Below are positions 48,443 to 61,053 of a DNA stretch of 64,000 bases, piece after piece (the stretch's first letter is position 1; every line of letters starts with the position of its first letter). Position numbers and translations under genes: made by a program. Under the pieces are notes generated by a model that was not told the origin of the DNA, ran no database searches, and worked only from the letters and a program-made list of their open reading frames with translations. Source of the DNA: Chinchilla lanigera (lineage: Eukaryota > Chordata > Mammalia > Rodentia > Chinchillidae). Location: assembly GCF_000276665.1 (NCBI RefSeq), contig NW_004955516.1, positions 3,291,667 to 3,355,666 on the forward strand. The letters run 5' to 3'.

Positions 48443-49543
48443 AACCTCTTCTTTAGTCAACCAAAATGTGGTATTCTGGTATAGTCACTGTGCAAATGCT
48501 TACTGTAGCATTTAAAGTAACACATGCCTATAGTTTTTTAAAAATTAAATATCTATGGTTAAAGGGTGGGACAGTACAGAAATATATAATCTCTAACAAG
48601 TTTAAAATCTCCTCCCCATCCTCACCCCAGACATGTTTTATGCTCCAAAATGACCATTATTTAACTACTTCTTGAATATCATTCCAAAATTGTCAGAAAA
48701 TTTCCAAATTGACCCATGAATACTCATGTAAGGATCCCAAGTTAGGAACCCACAGAAAAGGTATGAAGTACTACAAAATGAAATCAGGAGGTACAGAACA
48801 CACAGTAGATCATCTCTAAGAAATACAATCAAGAAACACTGCCCCATCCCATTAAAAGCCATTCTAATTTATAACTTGTTAAAATTACCTTTATCATAAA
48901 CTTTCACAGCACTTCACACTTTTCTTATATGACTGATAATGATGTGTTAGTCATACTTATCTTGCCCCTCTTAGGAAACTCAATACCTATTATTTTCATG
49001 GCCCCTGGCATAAACTATTACTGTCATAACTTACAAACCAATATGGAAAATTGATAGTTACATGCAAAGTTTCAGTATGAGTATCTAAAACTCTCAACTG
49101 TGCATTCATTACATATACTCCATTAATTAACTAATCTACAAATAAATACATTTGGTCCTAAATAGGCTAACCACCTTTTCAATTCTTACACAACCTGGTG
49201 GTATTTTCTTAACAGAAACTAGCTCTCTGGATACCACATTTCAAAAATATTATGTACAGTGTTACCTGCCATTAACATCAATTTCAAAGAGCTCAAAGCA
49301 TCACAATGAATTTCAAAGTAAAAAAATAATTTCAACAAATGTCCCTGCAAATATACAGAATACCAGTACTACACAGGCAAAACTAAATGTTATATAATCT
49401 AAGAGAAAGATTTACTCTGCAGCTAGCCAGGCAGTGAAGCCTCACTTTGGTTTAAAGTGTGTGGTCCATCACTCTACTCTATTACCTCAGTCACAAAAAT
49501 TCATCTCTAAAGCAAATTTTATCTTTTTGGGTTTTCTCTTTTT

Positions 49544-49657
49544 NNNNNNNNNNNNNNNNNNNNNNNNNNNNNNNNNNNNNNNNNNNNNNNNNNNNNNNNN
49601 NNNNNNNNNNNNNNNNNNNNNNNNNNNNNNNNNNNNNNNNNNNNNNNNNNNNNNNNN
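49544..49657. other. assembly gap (N)
   Basis: 114 unknown bases, bounded on the right by the poly(T) (poly(A) tail) of a minus-strand ID SINE. Confidence 1.
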
Positions 49658-49755
49658 TTTTTTTTTTTTTTTTTTTTTTTGGTACCGGGAATCGAACTCA
49701 GAACCTTGCACTTGCCAAGCAAGGCACTATGCCACTGAGCTTTATCCCTAGCCCC
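49658..49755 (-). mobile_element. ID SINE abutting the gap, next to a reverse B1 part
   Basis: Poly(T), GGTACCGGGAATCGAACTCA and the rest of a reverse ID body. A partial reverse B1 (49757-49830) follows. Confidence 0.88.
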
Positions 49756-50159
49756 CAGCCTGGAATTCTTGGCAATCCTCCTGCCTCAGCCTCCTGAGTG
49801 CGGGGATTATAGATATACGCTACTACACCCTGCTTCTGAAGCAATTTTTAACAACCTAAAATATCTACAGGTCTCAGTAAAATGTTCTCTAGTCATTTCA
49901 ATTTGTAATTGATTATATAAAAAGACTATTCAGTCCAAGGTGCTTCTTTATATACTGTTACAATTCTAATTTGTGCAGATAGGTGAACCTCCTACTGTAT
50001 CTTTATCAGCAGGAATGTATTACAATATTAAGAAATATATAGTAACTGCATAAAACTTTGTCCAGGTAATCAATAATGACTATAATTATTTAGAAGACAA
50101 CTTTCCAAACTGGAAATTACTTTTTAAAAGCACATCAAATCAAAGACCTTGTTTTTATC

Positions 50160-50213
50160 TTTTTTTTAAACCGGGAATCGAACTCAGGACTGAGCTAAAT
50201 CCCCAGCCAGACC
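50160..50213 (-). mobile_element. ID SINE with internal deletion
   Basis: T-run, CCGGGAATCGAACTCAGGAC joined directly to TGAGCTAAATCCCCAGCC; the middle third of the body is missing. Confidence 0.8.
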
Positions 50214-50293
50214 TGATTTTTAAACACAAGGCATGACATTAATTCTGTGGTTACTTTTTCTAAACCAGAACATTAAACTTCTTTCACACTGGA

Positions 50294-50450
50294 AGCCAGG
50301 CGTGGTGGCACAGGCCTGTAATCCCAGCAGTTGGGAGGCTCACGCAGGAGGATGGCCAGTATCTGGGCTCCATAATGAGTTCAAGAACTGCCTGAACTGG
50401 ATAGCGAGACCTCTCTCAAAAAAACAAAGGAAAAAAAAAAAAAAAAACCC
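50294..50450 (+). mobile_element. B1-type SINE
   Basis: GCCAGGCGTGGTGGCACAGG to GAGACCTCTCTCAAAA; flanked by AAACTTCTTT on both sides (50274, 50451). Confidence 0.92.
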
Positions 50451-50459
50451 AAAACTTCT

Positions 50460-53117
50460 TTAGCACTTGAAATGAATATATTCCTTCAAGTACCAGCAAA
50501 CAAAAACACGTAACATTTGTTTTTAAACATCATCAATATCCAAAATTAAAAGTATAAAAAAGCCACCTCTAGGACTGATCTAATAATTTTCCCCTATGTG
50601 CAAGCAAACCACTTAGGAAAATATAAGCTTTGATGAGTCTTAAATTACTTCTATTACCCCCCAAATTGAAAGCCCTATTTTAATAAATATGTCCTTTTTA
50701 AAAAAGCACGTACATTTTAAGTTTATAACTTCTAAGAATTCTACATAATCTTTCCATTAATAAAATTACCAAAAAAAAAAAAAAATCCAATGAGACAGAG
50801 AACTTACAACCCTTAAAAATCATAAGATCGCCTAAAATAAACTATGTTAACTATAGTTCCCTAACGGATATGATGCCCTCTTGGCCTGACACAAAGATGC
50901 CTTCCCCAGCTTTCTACTATTATAAGTTACTCTAACGAGACTCTGTAGTATAACTGTATCTATATGCTTACATTTGTGCTATAATTATATCTATATTCTT
51001 ACAATATACTTTAACTCAAATCTTTATCTTATTTTTTAAAACTTAACTCAAAAGGTTTTCAAAAACATACTAAAAAACCATAGTTATTATCTGTTAAATG
51101 TTTCAGTCATTTTTCATTAACTGTAATTAAAAAAATAAGAATCCTAAATTAAGTTACCAATATATTAAGGGTCAGCATTACAGAGCAAACTATTTAAGAT
51201 CACTGACTACATTACAGTTAACTCTGATTAAGCAAATTAGCTCTTTACAACCTTATTTTTAAAATATACTATAAAAACACTACATTACTAGTTGTTTTAA
51301 TCCACAACCCCGAACACTGTATATCAAATGGCAATCCTACAAACAAGAATTCTCTCAATGACTCTAATATGGTCAAATACAAGAGAAAGGTTTAGAAAAA
51401 GCAGCCTCACATCTGGAAAAGGAATACCTACGTATGGGGGCAAGCAGGGGACACTTCTTTAATGCTTTTAGCTTTCCAAAACTTTTAGGTCAAGAGTTGT
51501 ATTTTTCAAAACCTACAACGTGAATCTAAAAGCTTGAAAAAAGAGTGAATAATATACATGACTAAGAATTTATGAAAACAAGCAGTAATACGTATATTTC
51601 TGTCCAAAAAGAAAGAGTTATGCAAACTGCATACTCAATCTTTTGGGGTGTGGGGGAACAGCACAACAAAAGTCATAACTAAAAAGGGAATTTGGGGAAT
51701 TATTCAAATCTATTATCTGTCCTCAGTTAAGCAGCCTGAACGCATCCTATTAAAGGAAATGCCAACTCTTGTTTTTAAGACACAGAAAAAGAATTCTAAA
51801 GCCAACATAGCTCAACATTCCACAAAAAAAAAAAAAAAAAAAAACTGCTTCCCAGGACTGTTAAAAAGAGGAATGAAACTAAATAATTCAATACTTCCTA
51901 CAGCAGGACACCAGTTCATTCATTCTATTCAGAATCCAATTCTAACAGAAGGTGCGAGGTTATATAATGTCAAGCTTTACATTACACATTCCACCGTTAT
52001 GTTCAGGCTCACAAAGATGCAACCAAGAACTCCATGAGGGTTCAAGCACATACTACAGAATGTTTTATTTTAACGTTAAACCTAATGAGTCTTGATATAA
52101 GCAGATACAACCTCACAAGCATTGAGTAGGAAGCAATAAAGACTTTTTTTCAAGCTCAACAAACTACTCCGGTTATTAAATTGCCCCATGTTTTATAAAC
52201 CCGCAATTCTTCCTCAAAACATAATAATGCTTTGCAGGTTCCTCATTTTTAAGATGCTGCTGTATTCAAACATCTAAAAATGCACAACTTCACAAAAAAT
52301 ATTTGAAAATGTTCAGTCTTTTAAAATTTAAACGAGGTTCATATTAACTGCAGGGTTCAATATTACAGTATGCAACCCAGTGGTAAGCGCCATTCACTGT
52401 GAATCTGAACACAAGCATTCTACAGATATGAAATCATCAACTAGCATTTCACACACTGCACATAAAACATCAGATTCCACTTACTGCTTCATCACTGTAA
52501 CCAAAAAAGATTTGGCCGAACTTTTGCAAATAAACTATGCAAGCAACTTCACCAACCCGATGTTAAGCTGGTAATATTCACTCCAAAATAAAATTATCGT
52601 TAAACTTAAATCGTTTGCTTAATTTTTTGTAATGATAATTTTGACAGTAACCTCGTATTTTTAAATAAAATACTTCAAATACGTTAGCAAGGGGAAAACA
52701 TTCGAGACAGAATTACAATTCAGATTTTAAATCATTCCTACCTAGTCACTGTTCATTTTTCCAGAAATATTTTTAATGAAATTAATTAGTACCTATGTGG
52801 TCAAAGTTTTAGGTAGCATTCAAAGGGCTTGGAATTACCAAAAAAGATTATTTCCATTCAGCTTTTTGGTCATTATTTGCAATCAAAACTCCTTATATTT
52901 ACTTACTTTTAACAAAAACATAAGTATAATTACAGATAAAAACGATTTAATGACACTGCTAAACCAAACTAGAAACAAAAATTAAGGATAACTAAAGAAC
53001 AACAAAAAAAAAAAAAAAAAATTTAAAAAAAGGATGGGCTTTAATCATTTCAAACTTCTTTCTCAATTGCAACAATAAAAATAAGTGTCAAATGCAAAGC
53101 TACAGATTTCTGCCAGT
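50460..53117. other. repeat-poor intron block near the promoter
   Basis: About 2.6 kb with no SINE, L1 or LTR that I can read. Open frames (51648-52037, 52380-52574) lack similarity I recognise. Confidence 0.6.
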
Positions 53118-53131
53118 AAAGAAAACGTCGA

Positions 53132-53237
53132 GGGCCGGGAATATAGCTCAGTGGCACAGTGCCTGCCTGGAGAGCGCGAGGTCCTGAGTTCGATTCCCAG
53201 TACCAAAAAAAAGAAAAAAAAGAAAAAAGAAAAAAAA
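53132..53237 (+). mobile_element. ID SINE
   Basis: Complete body; perfect 14-bp duplication AAAGAAAACGTCGA (53118-53131, 53238-53251). It is the SINE closest to the KDM6A CpG island on the intron side. Confidence 0.93.
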
Positions 53238-53630
53238 AAAGAAAACGTCGAATGGATGCAACACCTATCACACACACTCCAAGTTCCACGGTCCCAATTA
53301 AGAAAGCCTTCTCATACCATTTCAGATTTTGCTCAGGAAATACAAACTGATGCAGACAGAATGAGACTCCAGCCTTTGTTCAATAGCTTACTGATGGGTA
53401 ACTAAGTGTGCTACAGGTTGACAAGCATTTACCAGGCTTATACATGTTATTTCCAAGCTAGAAAGAGGTATAAGAATCCTGTATGCAAATAACGTAGGGT
53501 AATTTTTATTAAACACCACCGAGCTCCACACTCCAAAGGAGAGGCCTATTCATCGCTACTATTTATTTCCATGTTTACCTCGCCTCCCTCCCCTAAACCC
53601 CCCCTTCACTTTCTCCTCCCACCCTGTCCC

Positions 53631-53640
53631 GCCATCTTGG
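53631..53640 (-). promoter_or_regulatory. YY1-type motif (CCAAGATGGC)
   Basis: GCCATCTTGG on the plus strand, the classical YY1 core, in intron 2 about 740 bp downstream of exon 2. Related AAGATGGCG- and AAAATGGCGGC-type cores occur in exon 2 (about 54403-54413) and at codon 25 of exon 1 (54741-54751). Confidence 0.5.
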
Positions 53641-54380
53641 GCCGATAGGAGCAGCCATTACTTAACTAAATGACAGTGCCAACAACTTTCCACACAAATA
53701 AACAGAGACTACACCCCAAATCCTTCCCGGCCTCCCGCGTCAGACACCCAAGAAACGAGGCTCCGAGAAGAAAACACCTTCACAAATAACTGCATTATTT
53801 CCAGGGCCGAAAGAGCAAAAAAGTAAACAAGTCACCTAACTTTAGGTAAAACACACACCAACCCAGAGACATGTCAGCAGCCCAGTGCAAACTTCACGGC
53901 CCTGAACTACACGCAACTTCTCCCTTCCGGGAGCAGGGACAGGAGAGAGCCCCAAACGTTAGGTTCACAGTGCACATCCCAAACAGCCTGCCCGGAGGAC
54001 TGGCATAAAAGCCGGGAGAGGCAAGGAAGTCGGAAACTGGAGAAAATCTGCGTACATTCCCGATCGCTCACGGGCACCTTGGGGATCATCGGCCCACTCC
54101 CCAAAAGCTGTAAAATAGGGGGCAATCCCGTCCGCCCAGTCGGGCTCGGCCCCTAAGCGCTGCCGTCTCCGTTCCCCCAGCTTCAGTCGGAGAGAGCGAT
54201 TTCGCAAGGGAGCAAGCGAGGTATCCGGGGTGGAGGGAGAGCGCAAGCAGGAAATAGTTTTCCGGAAGCCCCTCAACCCTCGCTCTCGGCCACAATGCGC
54301 ACTGACCGGGCCGAGGGCCCCGGGGCGAGCGTGGCGCCGGCCAGGAGACCGTGTCCGCGCTCCGGCCCGGGCTGCCTTAC

Positions 54381-54444
54381 CTTGCCCAGTAGGGCCTTCA
54401 TCCTGGCGCCATCTTCATGAAACCTCACGAACCCGAAGAGGCGG
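54381..54444 (-). CDS. KDM6A: KDM6A (UTX) exon 2
   Basis: This 64-base exon has an acceptor CTGCAG|C at 54450-54444 and a donor AAG|GTAAGG after 54381. It completes Ser54 and encodes residues 55-75, RLFGFVRFHEDGAR-M-KALLGK, the lead-in to the first TPR of KDM6A. Frame and length fit the split codon at the end of exon 1. Human KDM6A, as I remember it, has Thr where this sequence has Met69 (ATG at 54401-54399); ACG to ATG would be a CpG transition. The next exon (residues AVRYYESL onward) is not seen at lower coordinates, so the rest of the protein (TPRs and JmjC domain) lies outside the window. Confidence 0.94.
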
Positions 54445-55200
<756 letters not shown>

Positions 55201-55240
55201 ACGCCGCCGCCGTGACCCCCCCCTCCGCCCGGCCAGTGGA

Positions 55241-55291
55241 GCCAATCAGCGCGGCTCACTCTCCCCACGTGACCTTTGTTGACTCACGTCA
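55241..55291. promoter_or_regulatory. promoter motif cluster: CCAAT, E-box, AP-1/CRE-like
   Basis: GCCAATCAG (55241-55249, NF-Y type), CACGTGAC (55266-55273, USF/MYC-type E-box), TGACTCA (55280-55286, AP-1) overlapping ACGTCA (55286-55291, CRE half-site). They sit just upstream of the inferred KDM6A start, where such motifs act. Confidence 0.6.
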
Positions 55292-55949
55292 GCCGTGGCT
55301 CCACTGAACTTGCTAGCTGCTAGAGCCCCGCCCACCGAGGCCGCCACCGACTGGGGAGCGGGCCGCACGCCAGTTCTGGCCGGTGGTTGGCTGGTTTGCG
55401 CGTCTGTCGGGGGAAGGGTTGTCACCGCCAAGGAGCAGCTAGTTAGGTTGTGCCACTTAAATACACTGGCAGAGAATGGAAGGGTCCGGGCCGTGTCACC
55501 TCGGGAGCCGCGCCGGGCTCAGGAGGGGGAGGGGTGCGGCGGGGAAGGGCGAGGTCCGGCACCGCCCGTGGCGGGCGCGAGCGGCGGTCCAGGTCGCCAT
55601 GGATCGCTTTTGCCCTCCCGAGGCTGGGCCCGGGCCAGACCGCGACTCCGAGAGTCCGGGGGATCCGGAGCCCCGCAGGGCCTGGTCCAGGGCGCGGTGC
55701 ACGGTCCCGGACCTCTGCCCTCCGAAGAAGCCACAGACTTTTGGCACCACTGGAAATAACGTCCTCCGCGAGGAGCGTAATCGGGTAGTCGCTGGCGGGA
55801 CCCGGGCTCGGCGGCCCGGCCGCCGCCCTAGGCCAGGCCACGCTCGCAGTCCAGATCCCCTCAGCCGCGCCGAAAGTGAAGGGGGAAAAGCCCCTTGACC
55901 CCCGCCCATACACCCCTGGCCGGAAGGAACGAAGAGTCGCCTGCGGGCT

Positions 55950-56915
55950 CTGGCTGGCTGACCGTGCTTCCCCACCGCCAAAGGTCTGTCTCTTGGCGGC
56001 GTTTTCGGGCCAGATCTCCGTGCTACGTGGCTTGCACTGCATCTGATCAGTAATTCGTTAAAATATTATAAGAAAAAGCAGTGAAAAATTGTTAAGCGGG
56101 ATCTCTAGAATGTTGGGTTCTGCGGCCGTGATCTCAGTAGGGCTTTCCTGAAAACGAGGGGCTACTTGTGGACCAGCCTGAGAGAAGACGTAGTCAGGAT
56201 CTCCACCACATCTTGCAGCCCAGAAAAGCCTTTTTTAAAGTCTCCACTACATGCAGAAACCCTTAAACAGCAATAATACTTTGTTTCTGACCGTCTCTCT
56301 GTTTCAAATAAAGTCAGTCTGGCGTTCAATTTATAATTGAGGGCAAAACTAGGCCTCATGTCGAATACTCTTTTTAAAAGACAAATTTTAATAAGGTACA
56401 CCTCATACAGATCTGTTACAGAGCACACCTCCAGTCTTCAAGAATGGGAAAATCCTAATTAAATATTAATAGATGTATGACGGTGAGTCCGTTTATAAAG
56501 AGCATTTTGTGTATTTTCCATAGTAAGTTTCCACCTGTAACCAGTAGGCAGGATATAATCAAACTTGGATTTCAAAATACTGTATAAGGAAGATAATTCA
56601 GTGCTGAGTCAGTAAATGGTAGCAGTGCTCAGTGAGAAGCTATGGAAATCCCAACTGACTCTGCACAGGGACTGTTTAAAATTGTTCCCCTGAGACTAGT
56701 AACTAGACGAACAAACTGTAGTTTTATATGGATTATATTTCGTGTTTAATTACTCTCTCGAAAACACCTCTCCCATTCTTTGTGGCACCCCGTTTTGCTT
56801 GAATGAATGAGTACGGGGGCTGAATATTTTCTACAGCTAAATTAACACATGCATTGTTAGCTTTGTCTCAAGTGGTGACCTTCAAAGCCTGAGAGATTTT
56901 GATTCTCCCTCTCTT

Positions 56916-56950
<35 letters not shown>

Positions 56951-57630
56951 TGTGGGGGGGGGAGAGGGAGAGCTAGAGAGAGGAAGAGATAGACACTTGC
57001 ACCTAGACAAAAATCTGCCAGAATTTGGAGATCTTCATAAAGCAAGTGGTTCCTGATTCAGGCCTTTTCCAAGAATTATAAGGCTGTCCACTTCCTACCT
57101 CTCAACACCTTTCTTTCCACTGTTACTGGGTAACAACAACAGGTTGCACCCAGTGGATGCATGAGTAGTAAGGGTTGGAGTGAAGCAGACCTGGTTTCTG
57201 ATCCTTGTTCTGCCCACGTTGTGTGCCAGTGGAAAAGTTCTATCCTTTAAGCCAAAGCTCTATATTCCAACTACAAGGAAGCATGGACAATTTCCATACA
57301 CTAACATAAGTCCTTATATCACTATCTAATATACTGGATCTTAAATAGTTTATTGTCTGTCACATGTATGTAAAATAAGTATGAAGCTTCTCCTTTCCTG
57401 GAAAGAAAAATGGAGAGGTATAATGAGTGAATTTATAATGGTTATGTCTATGAAAATGAATCTGAAAACCCATGTAGAAGGGAAAAAGAGTAGTGTTACC
57501 AAAGGAACATAAACTGTGTTATCATACAGATCTAGGCTCTAAATCTGAGCTAACCACTTGATAGCTGCATGCCTTTTAATAAATTAGTCTAATTTGAGCT
57601 TTAGTCTTTCATCGGTGAAAAAATATATAT
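55950..57630. other. upstream flank of KDM6A, no gene seen
   Basis: GC content falls off after the CpG island. Contains the GT repeat and no recognised SINE. It could contain promoter-proximal control sequence. Confidence 0.5.
56918..56949 (+). repeat. (GT)n microsatellite
   Basis: About 15 GT units followed by a G8 run and GA-rich sequence. Confidence 0.92.
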
Positions 57631-57639
57631 AGCCACTTA

Positions 57640-57775
57640 ACTTTTTTTTTTTTTTGGAGACAGGCTGTTCTTGAACTCATTATGTAGCCCAGGCTCTGGC
57701 CTCAAAGTCATGGCCATCCTGCCTCAGCCTACCAAGTGCTGAAATTACAGACATGCACCGCCATGCCCAGCAACA
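57640..57775 (-). mobile_element. B1-type SINE
   Basis: Poly(T), TTGGAGACAGGCTGTTCTTG ... CGCCATGCCCAGC. Confidence 0.85.
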
Positions 57776-57844
57776 GTATTTTAAAGATTAGCTGCCATAA
57801 GGCAGATAAAGTACCAGATACATACTGCGGCTTCAAAAGCTTCA

Positions 57845-57945
57845 GTATAGCTGGAGGTATGGTTCACTAGTAGAGCAAGTGCCTAGCATACTTCAGGTCC
57901 TGGATTCAAACCCCAACACAAAAATAAATACATAAAAATAAGGCC
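57845..57945 (+). mobile_element. older ID-type SINE
   Basis: AGCTGGAGGTATGGTTCACT ... GGATTCAAACCCCAACAC with an A-rich tail. Confidence 0.65.
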
Positions 57946-58381
57946 CTTACTAAAATAGAAAGATTGACTTTCTGAAATCTTTTCTTGCTTTCACAATCTG
58001 GAATGTAACCAGCTTCCCCATAAACCCAACATATAAGCAGTCCTAATTCACTTTGTGTTTGGAGCTTGTAACCTCCTATTGCTACACCCCTCATTTATTT
58101 TTTTCCCTCATCTATTTTAAATTAAACCTTATATCCCTTTATGCTTATTTTTGCTTCATAATGCTAACTTACACAGGAGCCGGATAAAGTTTAAATTTAT
58201 CAAGTTGGTATGACTAATATACACATAGACAAATCAATATTTTAAAATTATACAAAATATTATGCTGAGTCAGATTATGTAATAATGCACAATTTGTAGA
58301 AATATTATGTTAATACTTATGTAAGGACCCTCAAGATCAGAAGAAATTCATTTAATTAAAAGATGGTTAACTTATTTTAAA

Positions 58382-58496
58382 GTCCATTTCTTTTTTTTTT
58401 TTTTTTTTTTTTTGTGTTTCTCCGGTACCGGGAACCGCACTCACGACCTTGCGCTTGCCAGGCAGGCGCTTTTGCCGCTGAGCTAAATCCCCAGCC
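58382..58496 (-). mobile_element. ID SINE
   Basis: Reverse body with a long poly(T); perfect 17-bp duplication GGTTAACTTATTTTAAA (58365-58381, 58497-58513). Confidence 0.94.
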
Positions 58497-59463
58497 GGTT
58501 AACTTATTTTAAATACCTAAATACTTAACCTGATGCATTTAGGAATAGAATACCTAGTTCATTTCTACTGTTAGTGCCATATAGCCTGTATAGATAATAA
58601 AAAAAATCGCATGACACAGTCATGATTAATCTTATGAATGGAACTATACATATTCTTTATGTCCGGATCAAAAGTAAGTCAAAAAAATTACCAGTTCTTC
58701 CTATACTTACTGGTGTCATAAAGATTATCCAACTGATGTCAGAACGCACTGATGATAGAAATAAATATAGGACTACAGTTGAGCAGAGATAGAGAGCCAG
58801 TTACAAAGACTTTCAGTTATTACTAAAACTTCATTTGTCAGAATAGTTTGGGACTTCTGTTTCTAAAAGAAGCCTAGACTTCCACCTTCACCAGGCTGAA
58901 ACAGGCACTGAGACCCCTGCCCCAAGCTGTACTGGGGAGCCTGAACTTCCCCTCCCAGCCAGCAATTATGAGAGGTCACTGCCCCTGCATTGTGAGTTAG
59001 TGTCAGAGGAGGCCTAGCAGAGTGTCAACCTTCCCCATTGCCCAGTGGTAATACTACCACCTCCATTCTGTCAGTGGAAACAATGTGGGACTTAATGAGG
59101 CAATCCTATACCTACCTCCCAGCCAAGGTGGGGGCCTCCAAGAGAGCAAGAATGCCCACCCCCACCAATCAGTAACAAGGACACATTCCCTCTCCATTCT
59201 GTATCAAAGGAATATTGAGTAGGGAACCTGGGCTTCTACTAGTGACACCATCATATGATGCACAAGGATAATCTTAAATGAGAAAAGATGATCAATAAAT
59301 GCAAACACTAAAGCAAACCAGATGTCTGAGTTATCTGACACAGACTTTGAAGCAGTCACCATAACAATGTTTCAATGGGCAATTACAAACCCACTTGAAA
59401 CAATGAAAAACAATGTTTCATTAGAGGAACTTTCAGCAAAGCAATAGAAGATACAAAGAAACT

Positions 59464-60040
59464 GTCAAATTAGTAACATCTGTTGCATATTACTGGGAGC
59501 AAAAGTTCAAGCACTTTTGTCCACTGTTTTTTAGTATCAGTGTCCAAGGAAAATATAGTGCAATCATGTACTGGATGCAGCAATCCTTTATTCACATAGA
59601 GACAATGAGCAAGATCAGCTTCAGTAGTAGACAGCAGTCCCACTTGGCTAGCAAGTCCCTCTGGGAGACAATACACTCCTATTGTGCTGCAACAAGACCT
59701 CGTCCCCACTCTTCAGGTGACAGATACTGTATGGGGGTAGGCTAGGTGCCATACGGTGCACATGGTTAAGCAGACGGAAAGGGCACATACTGAATCTGCA
59801 ACAGGGAAAGATATTGTCACAAAGTGCCAGTCAGGGGCTGGGGATATAGCTCAGTGGTACAAGTGCCTGCCTAGTAAGTGCAAGGTCCTGAGTTCAATTC
59901 CCAGTATCTAAAAAAAAAAATAATAATAATAATAAAGTGACAATCAGCACAGGCTGTGAAGACTATCTCTTGATAAGATAGTGTTCCAGACCAAGGACCT
60001 AAGAGGGGGCCAAAAGACTGGACCTTTGGGATCAAATGGT
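59464..60040 (-). other. unidentified insert in an L1 5' region, with a 79-codon open frame
   Basis: The flanks at 59440-59464 and 60045-60170 read as one L1 leader, so this segment looks inserted. The minus strand has an open frame at 59709-59470 (ending EDLLLP-like hydrophobic residues, VICNRCY) with shifted-frame continuations upstream. It resembles a decayed processed copy of something, but I do not recognise the parent gene. An ID SINE (59834-59933) has inserted into it. No clear poly(A) tail or duplication bounds it. Confidence 0.35.
59834..59933 (+). mobile_element. ID SINE
   Basis: Complete body with an AAT-repeat tail; imperfect duplication AAAGTGCCAGTCA / AAAGTGACAATCA (59821, 59934). 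Confidence 0.9.
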
Positions 60041-60189
60041 AATTTTTTTTTCAAATGGAAATTTTAAAATTGAAAAATATGATAAGCAAAAGGAAGACCC
60101 CAGTATATAAACCCAATGGCAGAATGGACAGAATAGAGAAAAGGAAAGAACCAATGAACTTGAAGACAACAAAAAAAAATACCAGTCCA

Positions 60190-60285
60190 GGGCTGGGGAT
60201 TTAGCTCAGCAGCACAGCGCCTGCCTGGCAAGCTCAATGTTGTGAGTTCAATTCCTGGTACCAGAAAAAAACCAAAAAAAAAACC
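60190..60285 (+). mobile_element. ID SINE inside an L1 leader
   Basis: Complete body; duplication ACCAGTCCA (60181-60189, 60286-60294). Confidence 0.92.
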
Positions 60286-60977
60286 ACCAGTCCAAACAAC
60301 AGAAGGAAAAAGTGAGAAAAGAATTTAAAAACAATGACCAAAAAAAAAAAAGAAAGAAAGAAAGAAAAAGGAGCAGACAGAGCCTCTGTGAGACTGTAAC
60401 AGAAGATATAACACTTATCCCATCAAGCCCCACAAGGAGTGGAGAAATACAGCAGGGGTAAAAAAGTATGCAAAGAAATAAAGGATGAAAACATTCCAAA
60501 TTGATATGATCCTTGTCTTGAAGGTACGTTTATTTAGAGAGTCATATAAAAACATTTTATACTATATTACAGAATTATTAATGCTAAGAACTTTGCCCAA
60601 ATCTCTGTGGCATCTTGTCTTTGTCAGCCAAAAGGAACTAGAGAAGGCTTTTAGTGAACAAAAAATAGGTAGGAGCTAGGGAAGTGGGGGGTTACATTCC
60701 AGGCAGAGGCAGCAACATATCTGCAAAAGCACAAAACCCTAAGTATGTAAGAGTTCTGATAAATTGAAAAAGTTGAGTACAGTTGTGGCCAAGAAGATAA
60801 GTGAAGAATCGGGAGTTGAAGCTGAAAAATTAAGAAAAACCATGAAAAATCGAGAATAGCATACTCAGAAATCACACCAAATCTTGTAATGAACTATTAG
60901 AAGATTTTAGACAGAAAAATAATAACTGTAGAGTGCTATTGGTGTTAGTGTTGTTGCTTTAAACAAGAGATCTGCTG

Positions 60978-61053
60978 GGCTGGGGATGTACCTCAGTGAC
61001 AGAGTGCCTGCTTAGTGTCTCTAATGCTGTGAATCGGATCCCCAGCACCACCA
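60978..61053 (+). mobile_element. older ID SINE
   Basis: GGGCTGGGGATGTACCTCAG ... GGATCCCCAGCACCA, diverged from the young ID consensus. Confidence 0.75.

Larger units (their letters stand above)
1..54380 (-). other. KDM6A: KDM6A intron 2 (5' part), no further exon recognised
   Basis: Everything on the exon-2 donor side (lower coordinates) appears intronic. It is AT-rich and full of SINE, LINE, LTR and DNA-transposon copies listed separately. I looked for the exon 3 sequence (AVRYYESL...) and for ORFs with gene-like codon structure and found none. The intron continues past the left edge of the window. Confidence 0.8.
58830..60475 (+). mobile_element. ancient L1 5' leader and ORF1 start
   Basis: 58830-59440 has the old L1 leader style (CAGTGGTAATACTACCACCT, GTGTCAACCTTCCCCATTGC). 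60045-60475 continues (CAAATGGAAATTTTAAAATT, AATGAACTTGAAGACAAC). The middle is the unidentified insert plus ID copies. Confidence 0.68.

Noticed and set aside
55443..56042. 199-codon minus-strand frame upstream of KDM6A
   Set aside because: GC-rich chance frame overlapping several others of similar length on both strands; no domain recognised.
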